Of a stretch of 64,000 nt of DNA, positions 47,342 to 57,373 are shown one piece after another. The DNA comes from Parasedimentitalea maritima (lineage in GTDB: Bacteria > Pseudomonadota > Alphaproteobacteria > Rhodobacterales > Rhodobacteraceae). Below the pieces are notes generated by a model. It saw only the letters and a program-made list of their open reading frames with translations, made no database searches and was not told the DNA's origin. The DNA lies in NCBI RefSeq assembly GCF_005771405.1, contig NZ_VAUA01000011.1, forward strand, positions 62,001 to 126,000, in the 5' to 3' direction. A program made the position numbers and the translations under genes. Position 1 is the first letter of the stretch. Every line of letters starts with the position of its first letter.

Positions 47342-47374
47342 CTCGCCAAAATGCCTTAGTAAGCTTTTGGCGAG
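47342..47374 (-). terminator. Perfect inverted repeat downstream of pccB
   Basis: CTCGCCAAAA (47342-47351) and TTTTGGCGAG (47365-47374) are exact 10-nt inverted arms with a 13-nt loop. It lies 26 nt after the pccB stop and probably ends or attenuates transcription before the DUF6497-like gene. There is no separate T tail; four T residues are inside the stem. Confidence 0.6.
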
Positions 47375-47399
47375 ATAGAACAGCAAATCTGGACCACGC

Positions 47400-48932
47400 T
47401 TACAACGGAATATTATCGTGTTTCTTCCACGGGTTTTCTAGCGACTTGCCCCTAAGCGAAGCAAAAGCGCGAGAGACGCGGCGGCGGGTGGAGTGCGGTT
47501 GGATCACTTCGTCGATGAACCCACGCTCAGCCGCGACAAATGGATTGGCAAAGCGATCTTCATAGTCGGCGACGTGCTCAGCGATTTTGTCGGCGTCATC
47601 CAGATCAGTACGATGGATGATCTCGGTGGCCCCCTTGGCGCCCATCACCGCAATTTCAGCAGTGGGCCAAGCATAGTTGAAATCACCACGCAAATGCTTG
47701 GACGACATCACATCATAGGCTCCGCCGTAAGCTTTGCGGGTGATCACGGTGACCTTGGGCACGGTGGCTTCGCCATAAGCAAACAGCAGCTTTGCGCCGT
47801 GTTTGATGACGCCGCCGTATTCTTGCGAGGTGCCGGGCAAGAAGCCGGGCACATCCACCAGCGTCAGGATCGGGATCTCAAAGCAGTCACAGAAGCGGAC
47901 AAAGCGGGCCGCCTTGCGTGAGCTGTCAATGTCGAGACAACCGGCAAGAACCGTAGGTTGGTTGGCAACAACGCCAACGGTCTGGCCCTCGAGACGGATA
48001 AATCCGGTCAGGATGTTCTTGGCAAAGTCTTCCTGAATTTCGTAGAAATCGCCTTCATCCGCGACCTTGTGGATCAGCTCTTTCATATCGTATGGGGTGT
48101 TTGGATTGTCCGGGATCAGGGTGTCCAGACTGTCCTCGATCCGGCCCGGTTCATCAAAGAACGGACGCACCGGAGGCTTTTCACGGTTGTTCAGCGGCAG
48201 GAAGTCGACCAGACGGCGGACCTCGGCCAGCGCCTCCACGTCGTTTTCAAACGCGCCATCCGCCACCGAAGACTTCTTGGTGTGGGTCGAAGCGCCGCCC
48301 AATTCTTCGGCTGTGACCGTTTCGTTGGTGACCGTTTTGACCACGTCGGGGCCGGTCACAAACATGTAAGATGTGTCTTTGACCATGAAGATGAAGTCGG
48401 TCATCGCTGGGGAATAGACCGCACCACCGGCACAGGGCCCCATGATCACCGAGATCTGCGGCACCACACCCGAGGCCATGACATTGCGCTGGAACACTTC
48501 GGCATAGCCAGCCAACGAGGCAACACCTTCCTGAATGCGCGCGCCACCAGAATCATTGATGCCAATCACCGGTGCGCCATTTTGCATCGCCATGTCCATG
48601 ATTTTGCAAATCTTTTGCGCATGAGTTTCTGACAAGGAGCCGCCAAAGACTGTGAAGTCCTGAGAATAGAGATAAACCATGCGGCCATTGATTGTGCCCC
48701 AGCCCGTGATCACGCCATCACCGGCAGGGCGTTGTTTTTCCATACCAAAATCGGTGCAGCGATGGGCGACAAACATGTCGAACTCTTCAAAGCTGTCTTC
48801 GTCCAGCAGCAGTTCGATACGTTCACGAGCGGTTAGTTTACCGCGGGCGTGCTGTGCATCGATGCGACGCTGACCGCCGCCCAACCGTGCGTCCTGACGG
48901 CGGTTTTCCAGCTCGGAAAGGATGTCTTTCAT
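47400..48932 (-). CDS. pccB: Propionyl-CoA carboxylase beta subunit (carboxyltransferase)
   Basis: A 510-residue acyl-CoA carboxyltransferase. It begins [52 protein letters not shown], the family opening. [43 protein letters not shown] and [51 protein letters not shown] form the two crotonase-like halves with their glycine-rich oxyanion loops. With PccA it carboxylates propionyl-CoA. PccR-type TTTGCAAA sites lie about 70 nt upstream of its ATG. Confidence 0.96.
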   Translation of the reverse strand: MKDILSELENRRQDARLGGGQRRIDAQHARGKLTARERIELLLDEDSFEEFDMFVAHRCTDFGMEKQRPAGDGVITGWGTINGRMVYLYSQDFTVFGGSLSETHAQKICKIMDMAMQNGAPVIGINDSGGARIQEGVASLAGYAEVFQRNVMASGVVPQISVIMGPCAGGAVYSPAMTDFIFMVKDTSYMFVTGPDVVKTVTNETVTAEELGGASTHTKKSSVADGAFENDVEALAEVRRLVDFLPLNNREKPPVRPFFDEPGRIEDSLDTLIPDNPNTPYDMKELIHKVADEGDFYEIQEDFAKNILTGFIRLEGQTVGVVANQPTVLAGCLDIDSSRKAARFVRFCDCFEIPILTLVDVPGFLPGTSQEYGGVIKHGAKLLFAYGEATVPKVTVITRKAYGGAYDVMSSKHLRGDFNYAWPTAEIAVMGAKGATEIIHRTDLDDADKIAEHVADYEDRFANPFVAAERGFIDEVIQPHSTRRRVSRAFASLRGKSLENPWKKHDNIPL

Positions 48933-48999
48933 GGCCCATGTCCCCTAATGATTTAACGCGACCATATCTTGCGCCACACACGGACCCAAGGTAATAATC

Positions 49000-49012
49000 G
49001 CAAATTTGCAAA
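49000..49012. promoter_or_regulatory. Candidate PccR (ScfR-family) site upstream of pccB
   Basis: GCAAATTTGCAAA contains the perfect palindrome GCAAATTTGC (49000-49009) and TTTGCAAA (49005-49012). A weaker half, ATTTGCAG on the minus strand, lies at 49038-49045. Same motif as before pccR. Short-chain acyl-CoA regulators of this family are reported to bind TTTGCAA-type repeats; binding here is inference. Confidence 0.6.
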
Positions 49013-49121
49013 CTCTATACATCCAACCTCCAGCTAACTGCAAATCAGCTAATAGGCATACTTAAGTTTTGACGCGCCGTTGTCATGGACAATAGTGACC
49101 ATGTGACCTAAGCCAGACCAC

Positions 49122-50336
49122 ATGCAGACTTCATCGCGCCGTTTTTTTAAACGCACCAGCCCACCCCATATCTCGACACTGATCCTGCTGGCAGGCATAT
49201 CCGCGCTGGGGATGAATGTGTTCCTGCCCTCGCTGCCGGGCATGGCGGTGTATTTCGAAGCAGACTATCGCCTGATGCAGCTGTCTGTTGCGCTGTATTT
49301 GGCCGTGAACGCTGTGGTTCAGGTCATCGTTGGGCCGATCTCTGACAAAATTGGGCGTCGCCCCGTCATCCTGGCCGGAATCGTATTCTTCCTGCTGGCG
49401 ACCCTTGGCTGTATCATGTCGCCAACGGCCGAGATCTTTTTGCTGTTTCGCATGGCCCAGGCCGTTGTTGCCGTCGCCATGGTGCTGAGCCGCGCGGCTG
49501 TTCGCGACCTGTACGACGCTGACCAGGCCGCCAGCATGATTGGCTATGTCACTATGGGTATGGCCGTGGTGCCAATGATTGGCCCCGCCATTGGTGGCGC
49601 GCTGGATCAGGCCTTTGGCTGGACCGCCAACTTCTGGCTCTTGTTCGGCATGGGGCTGCTGATCCTCGCCTTCACCTATTTCGATTTTGGCGAAACGGCT
49701 CACAAAAGCGGCAAAACGCTGGTGGCTCAGTTCCGCGAGTACCCCGAACTGCTTCGCTCCCCGCGCTTTTGGGGCTATTCGCTGGCGTCGGGCCTGTCAT
49801 CTGGCGCGTTCTTTGCCTATCTCGGCGGCGCGCCTTTTGTCGGCACCGAGATCTATGGCCTGAACACTGCACAACTGGGCCTTTATTTCTCAGCTCCGGC
49901 CGTGGGTTATTTCGCAGGTAATTTCTTGTCGGGCCGATATTCGATGCGGATTGGCATCAACCGCATGGTGTTCTGGGGCTGTTGGATCAACGGAATTGGC
50001 GTGGCACTGTCGCTGGCGCTGGCCTTTGCTGGGCTCGATAACGTCTACACCTTCTTTGGCTTTATGACCTTTGTCGGAGTTGGCAACGGCATGGCAATTC
50101 CAAACTCAACCGCTGGTGCCCTGTCCGTCCGCCCACATCTGGCCGGTACGGCCTCGGGATTAAGTGGCGCATTGATGCTTGGCCTTGGCGCCGCACTCAG
50201 TGCCTTTGCAGGCTGGGTCCTGGGCGCGGGCTCTACAGCAGTGCCGCTGCTAGTGATCATGCTGGTTACCGCTGTACTGGGCATCACCTCAATCATGATG
50301 GTCATTTCACGCGAGAGACAGTTGGGCTTGCAATAG
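49122..50336 (+). CDS. Bcr/CflA-type multidrug MFS transporter
   Basis: A 404-residue major facilitator with twelve segments. The drug-antiporter motif is GPISDKIGRRPVILAG between segments 2 and 3, and VPMIGPAIGGALDQAFGWTANFWLLFGMG is the segment 5 signature. Bcr/CflA members export bicyclomycin, chloramphenicol or cysteine-like compounds. It lies divergent from pccB and upstream of pccR, separating the two. Confidence 0.9.
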   Translation: MQTSSRRFFKRTSPPHISTLILLAGISALGMNVFLPSLPGMAVYFEADYRLMQLSVALYLAVNAVVQVIVGPISDKIGRRPVILAGIVFFLLATLGCIMSPTAEIFLLFRMAQAVVAVAMVLSRAAVRDLYDADQAASMIGYVTMGMAVVPMIGPAIGGALDQAFGWTANFWLLFGMGLLILAFTYFDFGETAHKSGKTLVAQFREYPELLRSPRFWGYSLASGLSSGAFFAYLGGAPFVGTEIYGLNTAQLGLYFSAPAVGYFAGNFLSGRYSMRIGINRMVFWGCWINGIGVALSLALAFAGLDNVYTFFGFMTFVGVGNGMAIPNSTAGALSVRPHLAGTASGLSGALMLGLGAALSAFAGWVLGAGSTAVPLLVIMLVTAVLGITSIMMVISRERQLGLQ

Positions 50337-50376
50337 CGTAGCACCACTGCGACGCCCTGCCCCTTGCGGCTATGAC

Positions 50377-50414
50377 TTTGCAATTCTACAGTTCCATGAA
50401 CTCGGATTTGCAAA
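50377..50414. promoter_or_regulatory. Candidate PccR operator upstream of pccR
   Basis: TTTGCAA at 50377-50383 and TTTGCAAA at 50407-50414 lie 30 nt apart, the second ending 9 nt before the pccR ATG. The position near the start codon fits autorepression. The match with the pccB upstream site supports a common regulator. Confidence 0.6.
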
Positions 50415-50423
50415 GGCACCCCT

Positions 50424-51812
50424 ATGGCCCCTCAAAAACTCTATGCCGGTGCCAAACTTCGCGAGATGCGAACCCGGCTGACGCTGACGCAAAAGGATTT
50501 TGCCGCCAAGCTTGGGGTGTCTTTGCCCTATCTGAACCAGATGGAGAACAACAACCGCCCTGTCAGTACGACGGTGGTTTTGGCCTTGGCTCAGGAATTT
50601 GGCCTGGATGTCACCGAGCTGAGCAGCGGGGATTCAGAACGTCTGGTCAGTGATATGCGTGAGGCCTTGGCTGATCCGGTGTTTGCCGATGACGCGCCTC
50701 CGCTAGCGGACTTACGTCTCACCGCCTCCAACGCGCCCGCCTTGGCGCGGGCCTTTCTGGAGCTGCACCGGGCCTATCGTCAAACCCACGAAAGGCTTGC
50801 CTCGCTGGATGAGGCATTGGGGCGCGAGGATTCCCGCATTCAGGCCAGCCCCTGGGAGGAAGTCCGAGACTTCTTTCATTACTGCGACAACTACATTGAT
50901 GCCGTAGACCGTGCAGCCGAGCATTTCGCCGGCGACGCTGACAGCCGCAGTGCGGCGATTTCCACGTTGCGGGATCTTGGCGTCACCGTGAAAGAAGTCG
51001 AAATGGATAGTCTGCGCCATTACGATGCCACCAACCGCACGCTGCAACTCTCCAACCGGGCAACGCCACAAACTCAGGTGTTTCAATTGCTGTTGCAGGT
51101 CGCGTTACTGCGCCAGAACAAGTTGCTTGAGGCAACACTGGATTTTGCTCGCTTCAACAGCGCCGAAGCCCGTGCCATCGCCAAGATTGGTTTGGCCAAT
51201 TATTTCGCCGGGGCAGCCCTGATGCCTTACGGCCGATTTCTGGCAGCTGCGCGGGACTGCCGGCATGATCTGGAACTGCTTGCTACCCGGTTTGGGGCCT
51301 CAATCGAGCAGGTCGCGCATCGGCTATCAACGCTGCAACGGCCGGGGTCCAAGGGCATTCCCTTCTTCTTCGTGCGGGTAGATCAGGCAGGCACCATTAC
51401 CAAGCGTCACTCCGCCACGCGGCTGCAGTTTGCCCGTTTTGGTGGGGCATGCCCGCTGTGGAATGTGCACCGGGCGTTTGAAACGCCCGGCCGTTTTCTG
51501 CGTCAGCTGGCAGAAACACCAGATGGGATCCGCTACATTTCACTGGCGCGGGATGTCTCAAAATCTGGTGGGTCGTTTGGCTCTCCAGTGCGCCGCTATG
51601 CTATCGCACTGGGCTGCGAGCTGCGCCATGCCGATGCCATTGTCTATGCAGACAATATGGATGTGGATAACGAAAGTGCCTATGAGCCGATCGGGATTTC
51701 CTGCCGGATCTGCGAGCGCCAGCATTGCCACCAGCGGTCAGTCCCGCCGCTAGAGCGGAAGCTAACCATCAACACTGACACGCGGGGCGTGCTGCCGTAC
51801 GAGGTGAGCTGA
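50424..51812 (+). CDS. pccR: Short-chain fatty acyl-CoA regulator (PccR type)
   Basis: A 462-residue ScfR-family regulator. The N-terminal XRE-type HTH (LREMRTRLTLTQKDFAAKLGVSLPYLNQMENNNRPVS) is followed by the ScfR core, including FARFNSAEARAIAKIGLANYFAGAALMPYGRFLAAARDCRHDLELLATRFGASIEQVAHRLSTLQ (IrrE/ImmA-like) and a cysteine-rich end (GISCRICERQHCHQRSVPPLERKL). PccR in Rhodobacter senses propionyl-CoA and controls pccB and itself. The same motif lies before both genes here. It is separated from pccB by one MFS gene. Confidence 0.9.
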   Translation: MAPQKLYAGAKLREMRTRLTLTQKDFAAKLGVSLPYLNQMENNNRPVSTTVVLALAQEFGLDVTELSSGDSERLVSDMREALADPVFADDAPPLADLRLTASNAPALARAFLELHRAYRQTHERLASLDEALGREDSRIQASPWEEVRDFFHYCDNYIDAVDRAAEHFAGDADSRSAAISTLRDLGVTVKEVEMDSLRHYDATNRTLQLSNRATPQTQVFQLLLQVALLRQNKLLEATLDFARFNSAEARAIAKIGLANYFAGAALMPYGRFLAAARDCRHDLELLATRFGASIEQVAHRLSTLQRPGSKGIPFFFVRVDQAGTITKRHSATRLQFARFGGACPLWNVHRAFETPGRFLRQLAETPDGIRYISLARDVSKSGGSFGSPVRRYAIALGCELRHADAIVYADNMDVDNESAYEPIGISCRICERQHCHQRSVPPLERKLTINTDTRGVLPYEVS

Positions 51813-51915
51813 AAGGCTGACCTTCTGGAAATTCAAGGTGGCCTTCCGCAGAGAAAGCAAAGCGCGGCCCGGCCTGACAGCCGGACCAAACTGTTGTTGA
51901 GTCAATTCCTTGAGC

Positions 51916-52155
51916 TCAGACTTTTGACAAGATGCCCCAGATCTTGTCCTTCAGCGCGGCCCGTGTCTTGCGCAGCTCGGCTTCGGCCTGTTCACTCGCC
52001 GGTTCAACATTGGTTTCCGCCCGATGCACAGCTCGGTTTACCTCGTGGTATTCATCCGCAAGCCGGGCAAAGTGCGCATCAGACTGTTTTAGCGCACTGA
52101 TTACGCCGCTTTTCTCGGGGAATTCCGCCGCCAATTCATGTGGGGTATTTGCCAT
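51916..52155 (-). CDS. YdcH/DUF465 family small protein
   Basis: A 79-residue coiled-coil protein: HELAAEFPEKSGVISALKQSDAHFARLADEYHEVNRAVHRAE is the DUF465 pattern, then a second helix RKTRAALKDKIWGILSKV. Role not established. ATG 52155 (MANTPHELAAEF) is preferred; the frame upstream adds ten unmatched residues. It lies convergent to pccR and downstream of betA on the same strand. Confidence 0.85.
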   Translation of the reverse strand: MANTPHELAAEFPEKSGVISALKQSDAHFARLADEYHEVNRAVHRAETNVEPASEQAEAELRKTRAALKDKIWGILSKV

Positions 52156-52228
52156 GTGTTCGCTCCTAAAATTTGGTTCGAACACAGGCTACTACAGTCT
52201 CAAGACCGACACTTTGACTGGGATCAAA

Positions 52229-53884
52229 TCAACGCTGCGATCCCTGCCAATCCGGATGAAACCATGGCTCGGCATTTGACGATGGCAGGCTACGGTCCAA
52301 AATGTGATCGGCAGCTTTTTCACCTGTCATGATCGATGGCCCATTCAGGTTGCCATTGGTGATGCGCGGGAAGATCGAGCTGTCAGCCACCCGCAATCCC
52401 TCCACTCCGATAACCCGGCATTCCGGATCAACAACCGAGGTCGGATCACTCGCCGCGCCCATGCGACAGGTGCCGCAGGGGTGAAAGGCACTTTCGACGT
52501 GCTCGCGAATAAAGCTGTCCAGCTCATCGTCACTCTGCAGATCTACACCCGGCTGGATTTCACTTTTGACAAAGGGTTTGAAGGCCTCTTGGTCGAAAAT
52601 CTCGCGAGTCAGACGGATGCACCGGCGGAAGTCCTGCCAGTCCTGTTCGCTGGACATATAGTTAAACAGAATATTCGGCGCTTCTTTCGGATCTGCGCTG
52701 GCCAGCGTCACAGCCCCGCGTGAGGGTGAGCGCATAGGGCCGACATGGGCCTGAAACCCGTGCCCCTCGGCAGCGGCCTGCCCGTCGTACCGCACCGCCA
52801 TAGGTAAGAAATGATACTGAATGTCCGGGTAATCCACCCCAGCCTGCGATCGAATGAAGGCTGCAGATTCGAACTGGTTCGACGCACCCAGCCCGGTTTT
52901 GGTGAACAACCACTGCGCCCCAATCATTGCCTTGCTGAACAGGTTCCAGTGCTTGAACAGAGTGATCGGCTGCGAACAGGCCATCTGCAGATACAGTTCA
53001 AGGTGATCCTGCAGGTTTTGCCCAACTCCGGGCCGGTCTGCCACAAGATCAATGCCGTGTTCCGCCAGATGCGCCGCCGGACCAATACCGGACAGCATCA
53101 ACAGCTTGGGTGAATTCAGAGAGCTGGCAGAGAGAATTACCTCGTTGTTGGCGCGGATCACTTCAACTTTGCCGCCACGTTCGACCTCGACCCCGACAGC
53201 CCGGCCTTGTTCGATCATCACCCGGCGCGCAAAAGCACGCGTCAGGGTACAGTTGGGCCGCTGCAAGGCTGGACGCAAGTAGGCATTGGCAGCCGACCAA
53301 CGCCGTCCCTTGTAAACGGTTTGCTCCATGGGGCCAAAGCCCTCTTGCTGGTGACCGTTGTAGTCATCCGTGACCGGATATCCCGCCTGACTGCCCGCGT
53401 CGACAAACGCATTATGTAGCGGATTATTGCGGGGGCCGCGCGAGATATGCAGCGGGCCGTCATTGCCCCGCCATGTCGCATCGCCTCCATGCCCGCCTTC
53501 GTGCCAGGACTCCATTCGCTTGAAATAAGGCAGGACATCCGCATAGCCCCAGCCCTGTGCACCGCTGGCAGCCCAATGGTCGTAGTCCCCTGCATGGCCA
53601 CGCACATAGACCATGCCGTTGATAGAAGAAGACCCGCCAACCACCTTGCCGCGCGGGGTGACCAGTTGACGTCCCCCCAGATGTGGTTCGGGTTGCGATT
53701 TATAGCCCCAGTCATAAAGGCCCATGTTCATTGGGTAGCTCAACGCGGCTGGCATCTGGATCAGCGGACCAGCGTCGGTGCCACCGTGCTCAATCACCAG
53801 AACCTGGTGCCCGGCTTCGCTGAGGCGGTAGGCCAATGCGCAGCCTGCCGATCCTGCACCAACAATCACATAGTCCGCGTTCAT
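52229..53884 (-). CDS. betA: Choline dehydrogenase (GMC oxidoreductase)
   Basis: A 551-residue FAD enzyme of the GMC family oxidising choline to betaine aldehyde. The N-terminal FAD site is [22 protein letters not shown], followed by [20 protein letters not shown]. The catalytic His-His/Asn end reads [12 protein letters not shown] and [32 protein letters not shown]. Length is typical of BetA. CGGAGAAA precedes the ATG. It is divergent from betI with a 157-nt gap. betB is not in the window, so betaine aldehyde must be handled elsewhere. A related alcohol dehydrogenase is possible, but betI supports choline. Confidence 0.9.
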   Translation of the reverse strand: MNADYVIVGAGSAGCALAYRLSEAGHQVLVIEHGGTDAGPLIQMPAALSYPMNMGLYDWGYKSQPEPHLGGRQLVTPRGKVVGGSSSINGMVYVRGHAGDYDHWAASGAQGWGYADVLPYFKRMESWHEGGHGGDATWRGNDGPLHISRGPRNNPLHNAFVDAGSQAGYPVTDDYNGHQQEGFGPMEQTVYKGRRWSAANAYLRPALQRPNCTLTRAFARRVMIEQGRAVGVEVERGGKVEVIRANNEVILSASSLNSPKLLMLSGIGPAAHLAEHGIDLVADRPGVGQNLQDHLELYLQMACSQPITLFKHWNLFSKAMIGAQWLFTKTGLGASNQFESAAFIRSQAGVDYPDIQYHFLPMAVRYDGQAAAEGHGFQAHVGPMRSPSRGAVTLASADPKEAPNILFNYMSSEQDWQDFRRCIRLTREIFDQEAFKPFVKSEIQPGVDLQSDDELDSFIREHVESAFHPCGTCRMGAASDPTSVVDPECRVIGVEGLRVADSSIFPRITNGNLNGPSIMTGEKAADHILDRSLPSSNAEPWFHPDWQGSQR

Positions 53885-54041
53885 TTATTTTCTCCGGTCG
53901 AATGTCCGTGGTTCACGGGTGAAAAATCTTGCCGAATTTCGACTTCTTAACGATCCAAACCATTTTCTGAACAGTCATACAAGTTTTTCTTATCCAAACA
54001 ACAGCAGTTGCAACCCGGCGCTTGCTCGGCAATCATGCGGC

Positions 54042-54617
54042 ATGAACAGAAAACGCATCCGCGACATCCGCAACGAAGAGCTTATTGAAGCCACAATCGT
54101 GGCCGTGCACAATCATGGGTACAGCGTTGTAACCATGGCAGATATTGCCCGTGAGGCCGGGGCTTCAGCCGCTTCGATCAATTATTACTTCGGTTCAAAA
54201 GAAGGCCTGATGGAAGCCACTATGCGCTATTTGCTGCGCAAGCTTCGTACGGCCATGATTACCGGCTACAAAACGTCACACAGCCCAACTGACAGGCTAT
54301 ACGCGGTGATGGATGCCAATTTCTCTGACCAGCTGTTCACCGTAGAGCAGTGCAGCATCTGGATGCAGTTTTGGGCCAATGCGCCCTATTCGCCCCACCT
54401 GGCGCGATTGCACAGATTGAACCGCGCACGGGTCCGCAGCCACTTCCGGGCGGAGCTGCGACACTTGCTCCCCGCTGAAGGTGTTGAGACCGCCCGTCAG
54501 GCGTTGCAGAACTATATGGATGGTGCATGGTTACAGGCTGCTCTTTCGGATCAGCCTCTTGACCCCGTATCTGCGCGGGCGGCAGCGCGTCGAGTTGTGG
54601 ATCTGGTTCTGTCCTAA
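54042..54617 (+). CDS. betI: TetR-family choline-responsive repressor BetI
   Basis: A 191-residue TetR repressor. It opens RKRIRDIRNEELIEATIVAVHNHGYSVVTMADIAREAGASAASINYYFGSKEGLMEATMRYLL (HTH in DIAREAGASAASINYYFGSK), and the body includes QCSIWMQFWANAPYSPHLARLHRLNRARVRSHFRAEL, typical of BetI. In the known system choline lifts repression of bet genes. ATG 54042 is the homology start; the frame begins at 53919. It is divergent from betA and presumably controls it. Confidence 0.9.
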   Translation: MNRKRIRDIRNEELIEATIVAVHNHGYSVVTMADIAREAGASAASINYYFGSKEGLMEATMRYLLRKLRTAMITGYKTSHSPTDRLYAVMDANFSDQLFTVEQCSIWMQFWANAPYSPHLARLHRLNRARVRSHFRAELRHLLPAEGVETARQALQNYMDGAWLQAALSDQPLDPVSARAAARRVVDLVLS

Positions 54618-54630
54618 CGCAGGACCACTT

Positions 54631-55536
54631 CTAGACCTTGGTAGCCATATCTGGTGGCGTGATTGCGCGGCGTTTCAACACCGCTTCACGCCAGGTGATA
54701 AAGCTTACCGCAGCCAGGATCAGTCCGCCACCTGCGACAACCCAGATATCCACCGGCTCGGCAAACATCAATGCGCCCAGCGCAGTGGCCCAAACCAACT
54801 GCAGGAAGGTCACCGGCTGTGTCACCGTCATCGGTGCAGAAGCAAAGGCCAGGGTCATCGCATAGTGACCGCCGGTGGCAAAACAGGCCACTGCAAACAG
54901 GATACCAACCTCAGCCAGAGTTGGGGTCACCCAAACCATCAGAGCAAAAGGTGCCAGCCCCAATGTCACCCAGATCGACAACATCGCCACCACCACAGTG
55001 GGATTGGTGCCATCAACGGTGAATTTAGCCAGAAGATACGACGCACCAAAGGCCATAGCCGTAAACAGCATCGCAATATGGCCGGGTGATACCTCACGAA
55101 ATCCGGGTCGCAGAATAATCAGCGCCCCGATCAGTGCAGCGACAACTGCAGCCACACGCCGCAAGGCCAGTTTTTCACCCAAAAACAGCGCCGCTCCCAG
55201 CGTTACATAAACCGGTGACAGGTAATTCATCGCTGTAACCTCGGCCAATGGGATCTGTGTCATCGCATAAAACCACAGAATCACCCCTCCTGAATGAACC
55301 ACACCACGGGTGGCAAACAATCCCCACATCTTTGCGGTCAGCCGCGCCCGGCGCACCGCACCCAACATCGGCACAAGAAAGACCAACCCCAGCAGATAGC
55401 GCAGAAATGCAGCTTCAGCCGGAGGAATGCGGCCGCCCAAAATTTTCACCAATGCCGTTACGGCCACAAAGCATAGCCCCGTGACCAGCATCCAGATGAC
55501 GCCTTTAATCGGGTTATGGTGGGGGCTTTGGCTCAT
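54631..55536 (-). CDS. DMT family (EamA) transporter
   Basis: A 301-residue permease with ten segments in two EamA halves (GVIWMLVTGLCFVAVTALVKILG and FTAMAFGASYLLAKFTV). ATG 55536 (MSQSPHHNPIKG) is the family-like start. Members export amino acids or other metabolites; substrate unknown. It is convergent to betI, 14 nt apart, with no visible terminator between. Confidence 0.88.
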   Translation of the reverse strand: MSQSPHHNPIKGVIWMLVTGLCFVAVTALVKILGGRIPPAEAAFLRYLLGLVFLVPMLGAVRRARLTAKMWGLFATRGVVHSGGVILWFYAMTQIPLAEVTAMNYLSPVYVTLGAALFLGEKLALRRVAAVVAALIGALIILRPGFREVSPGHIAMLFTAMAFGASYLLAKFTVDGTNPTVVVAMLSIWVTLGLAPFALMVWVTPTLAEVGILFAVACFATGGHYAMTLAFASAPMTVTQPVTFLQLVWATALGALMFAEPVDIWVVAGGGLILAAVSFITWREAVLKRRAITPPDMATKV

Positions 55537-55664
55537 TAGGGGAACCAACACCCAAACTGAGGCAGGCACAACCCTTCACATGGCAATTAATTCTCTCTCG
55601 CATGTTCAAGTTCTTCTCAGCGGGACAGAACTGGGGATGGGCAGTTGCCCCCCCCGATGGGCGC

Positions 55665-56597
55665 CTAAGGAAGCGGAATGAACTCCTGGTCATCGCCGGG
55701 AGGCAATTGAAACCGACCATGTTGCCAGTCACCAGCCGCCCAGGCGGCCTTGGCCTCTTCGATTTTCTCTTTGGAAGAGGCCACAAAATTCCACCAGATG
55801 TGCCGCGGCCCGTTCATCGTCTCACCGCCCAGCGCCATCAACCGCGCGCCTTGTAGGCCCGCAGTGACGGTAATGGCATCACCGGGCCGAAACACCATCA
55901 TGCGCCCCGCTTCAAATGTATCCCCGGCAATTTCAATGGACCCCTGGGTGATATAAAGCCCGCGATCCTCGTGGTCTTCGGGGAGTGGCAGCTTGGCGCC
56001 CGGCTGCAAAACAACATCCGCATAAAAGGTTTCTGAATACATCGTCACAGGCGCCTTTTCGCCCCAGGCAGAGCCAAGGATCAACCTCACCTGTTTGCCT
56101 TCGCCTTCAAGCAAAGGCAGCGCTGCCTTGCCGTGATGTTCGAAGCTAGCGGCTCTGTCTTCGTGGCTTTCCGGCAGCGCCATCCAGGTCTGAATGCCAA
56201 ACAGTTTGCTTTCCCCCCGGCGTGTGGCCGCAGAGGTGCGTTCCGAATGTGTCACCCCCTGCCCAGCCACCATCCAGTTCACTTCACCGGGATAGATCAT
56301 CTGATGGGTACCTAAACTGTCACGGTGTTCAAACTCCCCCTCATACAGGTAGGTAACTGTGCCCAACCCGATATGGGGATGCGGACGCACATCAATGCCC
56401 TGTCCGGTTAAAAACTCAGCCGGTCCGGCCTGATCAAAGAAGATAAACGGTCCAACCATCTGCCGACGCGGTGCGGGCAAGGCCCTTCGCACTTCGAACC
56501 CGCCCAGATCCCGTGCTCGTGGGATAATCACGGTTTCAATGGCATCCAGATTGCCCGCGTCGGGGCAGTGTGGTTCCAGGCTTGGGTTCCAACTCAT
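55665..56597 (-). CDS. Pirin family protein
   Basis: A 310-residue two-cupin pirin. The N-terminal cupin shows VRPHPHIGLGTVTYLYEGEFEHRDSLGTHQMIYPGEVNWMVAGQGVTHSERT with the iron-ligand histidines (HPH, H in EHRD region, and H in THSER); the C-terminal cupin ends GPRHIWWNFVASSKEKIEEAKAAWAAGDW. Bacterial pirins may act as quercetin dioxygenases or redox sensors. ATG 56597 (MSWNPSLEPH) is used; the longer frame reaches into argO. Confidence 0.92.
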   Translation of the reverse strand: MSWNPSLEPHCPDAGNLDAIETVIIPRARDLGGFEVRRALPAPRRQMVGPFIFFDQAGPAEFLTGQGIDVRPHPHIGLGTVTYLYEGEFEHRDSLGTHQMIYPGEVNWMVAGQGVTHSERTSAATRRGESKLFGIQTWMALPESHEDRAASFEHHGKAALPLLEGEGKQVRLILGSAWGEKAPVTMYSETFYADVVLQPGAKLPLPEDHEDRGLYITQGSIEIAGDTFEAGRMMVFRPGDAITVTAGLQGARLMALGGETMNGPRHIWWNFVASSKEKIEEAKAAWAAGDWQHGRFQLPPGDDQEFIPLP

Positions 56598-56680
56598 CTT
56601 TGCCTCCTGTGTTGCTCTGTCTGAAAGGTAGCAACACAGGCTCAAAGGACCAGCCCGGCAAGGCGCACAAGCGCTGTGCG

Positions 56681-57286
56681 TTACATCATCAGCAGTTTTG
56701 CCGCGATCGCCCACATGGTCAGCCCCACCACCACGTCCAGAACCTGCCAGGAGCGAGGGTGGGCAAACAGCGGGGCCAATGCGGCCGCGCCATACCCAAG
56801 GGAAAAGAAAAACGTAAAGCTGGCAATTGCGGCCCCCAGCCCAAACAGCAAGGGCTGCGGATACTGGGCTGAAATTGCCCCCAGCAGCACAACTGTATCA
56901 AGGTAGACATGGGGATTAAGCCAAGTCAAAGCCGCCACCGTCATCAGCACTGGCAGCAAGGCCACCTCAACCAGCGCGCTGCCATTGGTTTGCAAGGCCT
57001 CTCCACCGCGCCAAGCCGCCAGTAGATTACGCGCACCATACCAAAACAGAAACGCTGCCCCTCCCCAGCGCATTGCCTGTTCGAACCAGGGCCAGACCAG
57101 GGTCAACGATCCAAACCCCATCACACCAGCTGTGATCAGCAACGCATCAGACGTGGCACAGGTTAGGCAAATCCAGAACACATGTTGGCGCCGCAACCCC
57201 TGACGCAGGACAAATGCGTTCTGCGAGCCAATGGCCATGATCAGGCTGAACCCAAGGGCAAATCCGGCAAATAGACTGGGCGACAT
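56681..57286 (-). CDS. argO: LysE/ArgO family amino-acid exporter
   Basis: A 201-residue exporter with five to six segments. FALGFSLIMAIGSQNAFVLRQGLRRQHVFWICLTCATSDALLITAGVMGFG is the LysE/ArgO opening, and TVAALTWLNPHVYLDTVVLLGAISAQ the conserved NPHVYLD motif. It exports arginine and/or lysine. It is divergent from an ArgP-like regulator with 87 nt between start codons, the standard argP/argO arrangement. Confidence 0.92.
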   Translation of the reverse strand: MSPSLFAGFALGFSLIMAIGSQNAFVLRQGLRRQHVFWICLTCATSDALLITAGVMGFGSLTLVWPWFEQAMRWGGAAFLFWYGARNLLAAWRGGEALQTNGSALVEVALLPVLMTVAALTWLNPHVYLDTVVLLGAISAQYPQPLLFGLGAAIASFTFFFSLGYGAAALAPLFAHPRSWQVLDVVVGLTMWAIAAKLLMM

Positions 57287-57373
57287 ATGATTTCCTATTC
57301 TGTTTGCAGTTTGACTACAAAGCAGCGACGAAGTAATCAAATTAAAGATGGTTACCCAAATTAAGGCTAGCTA

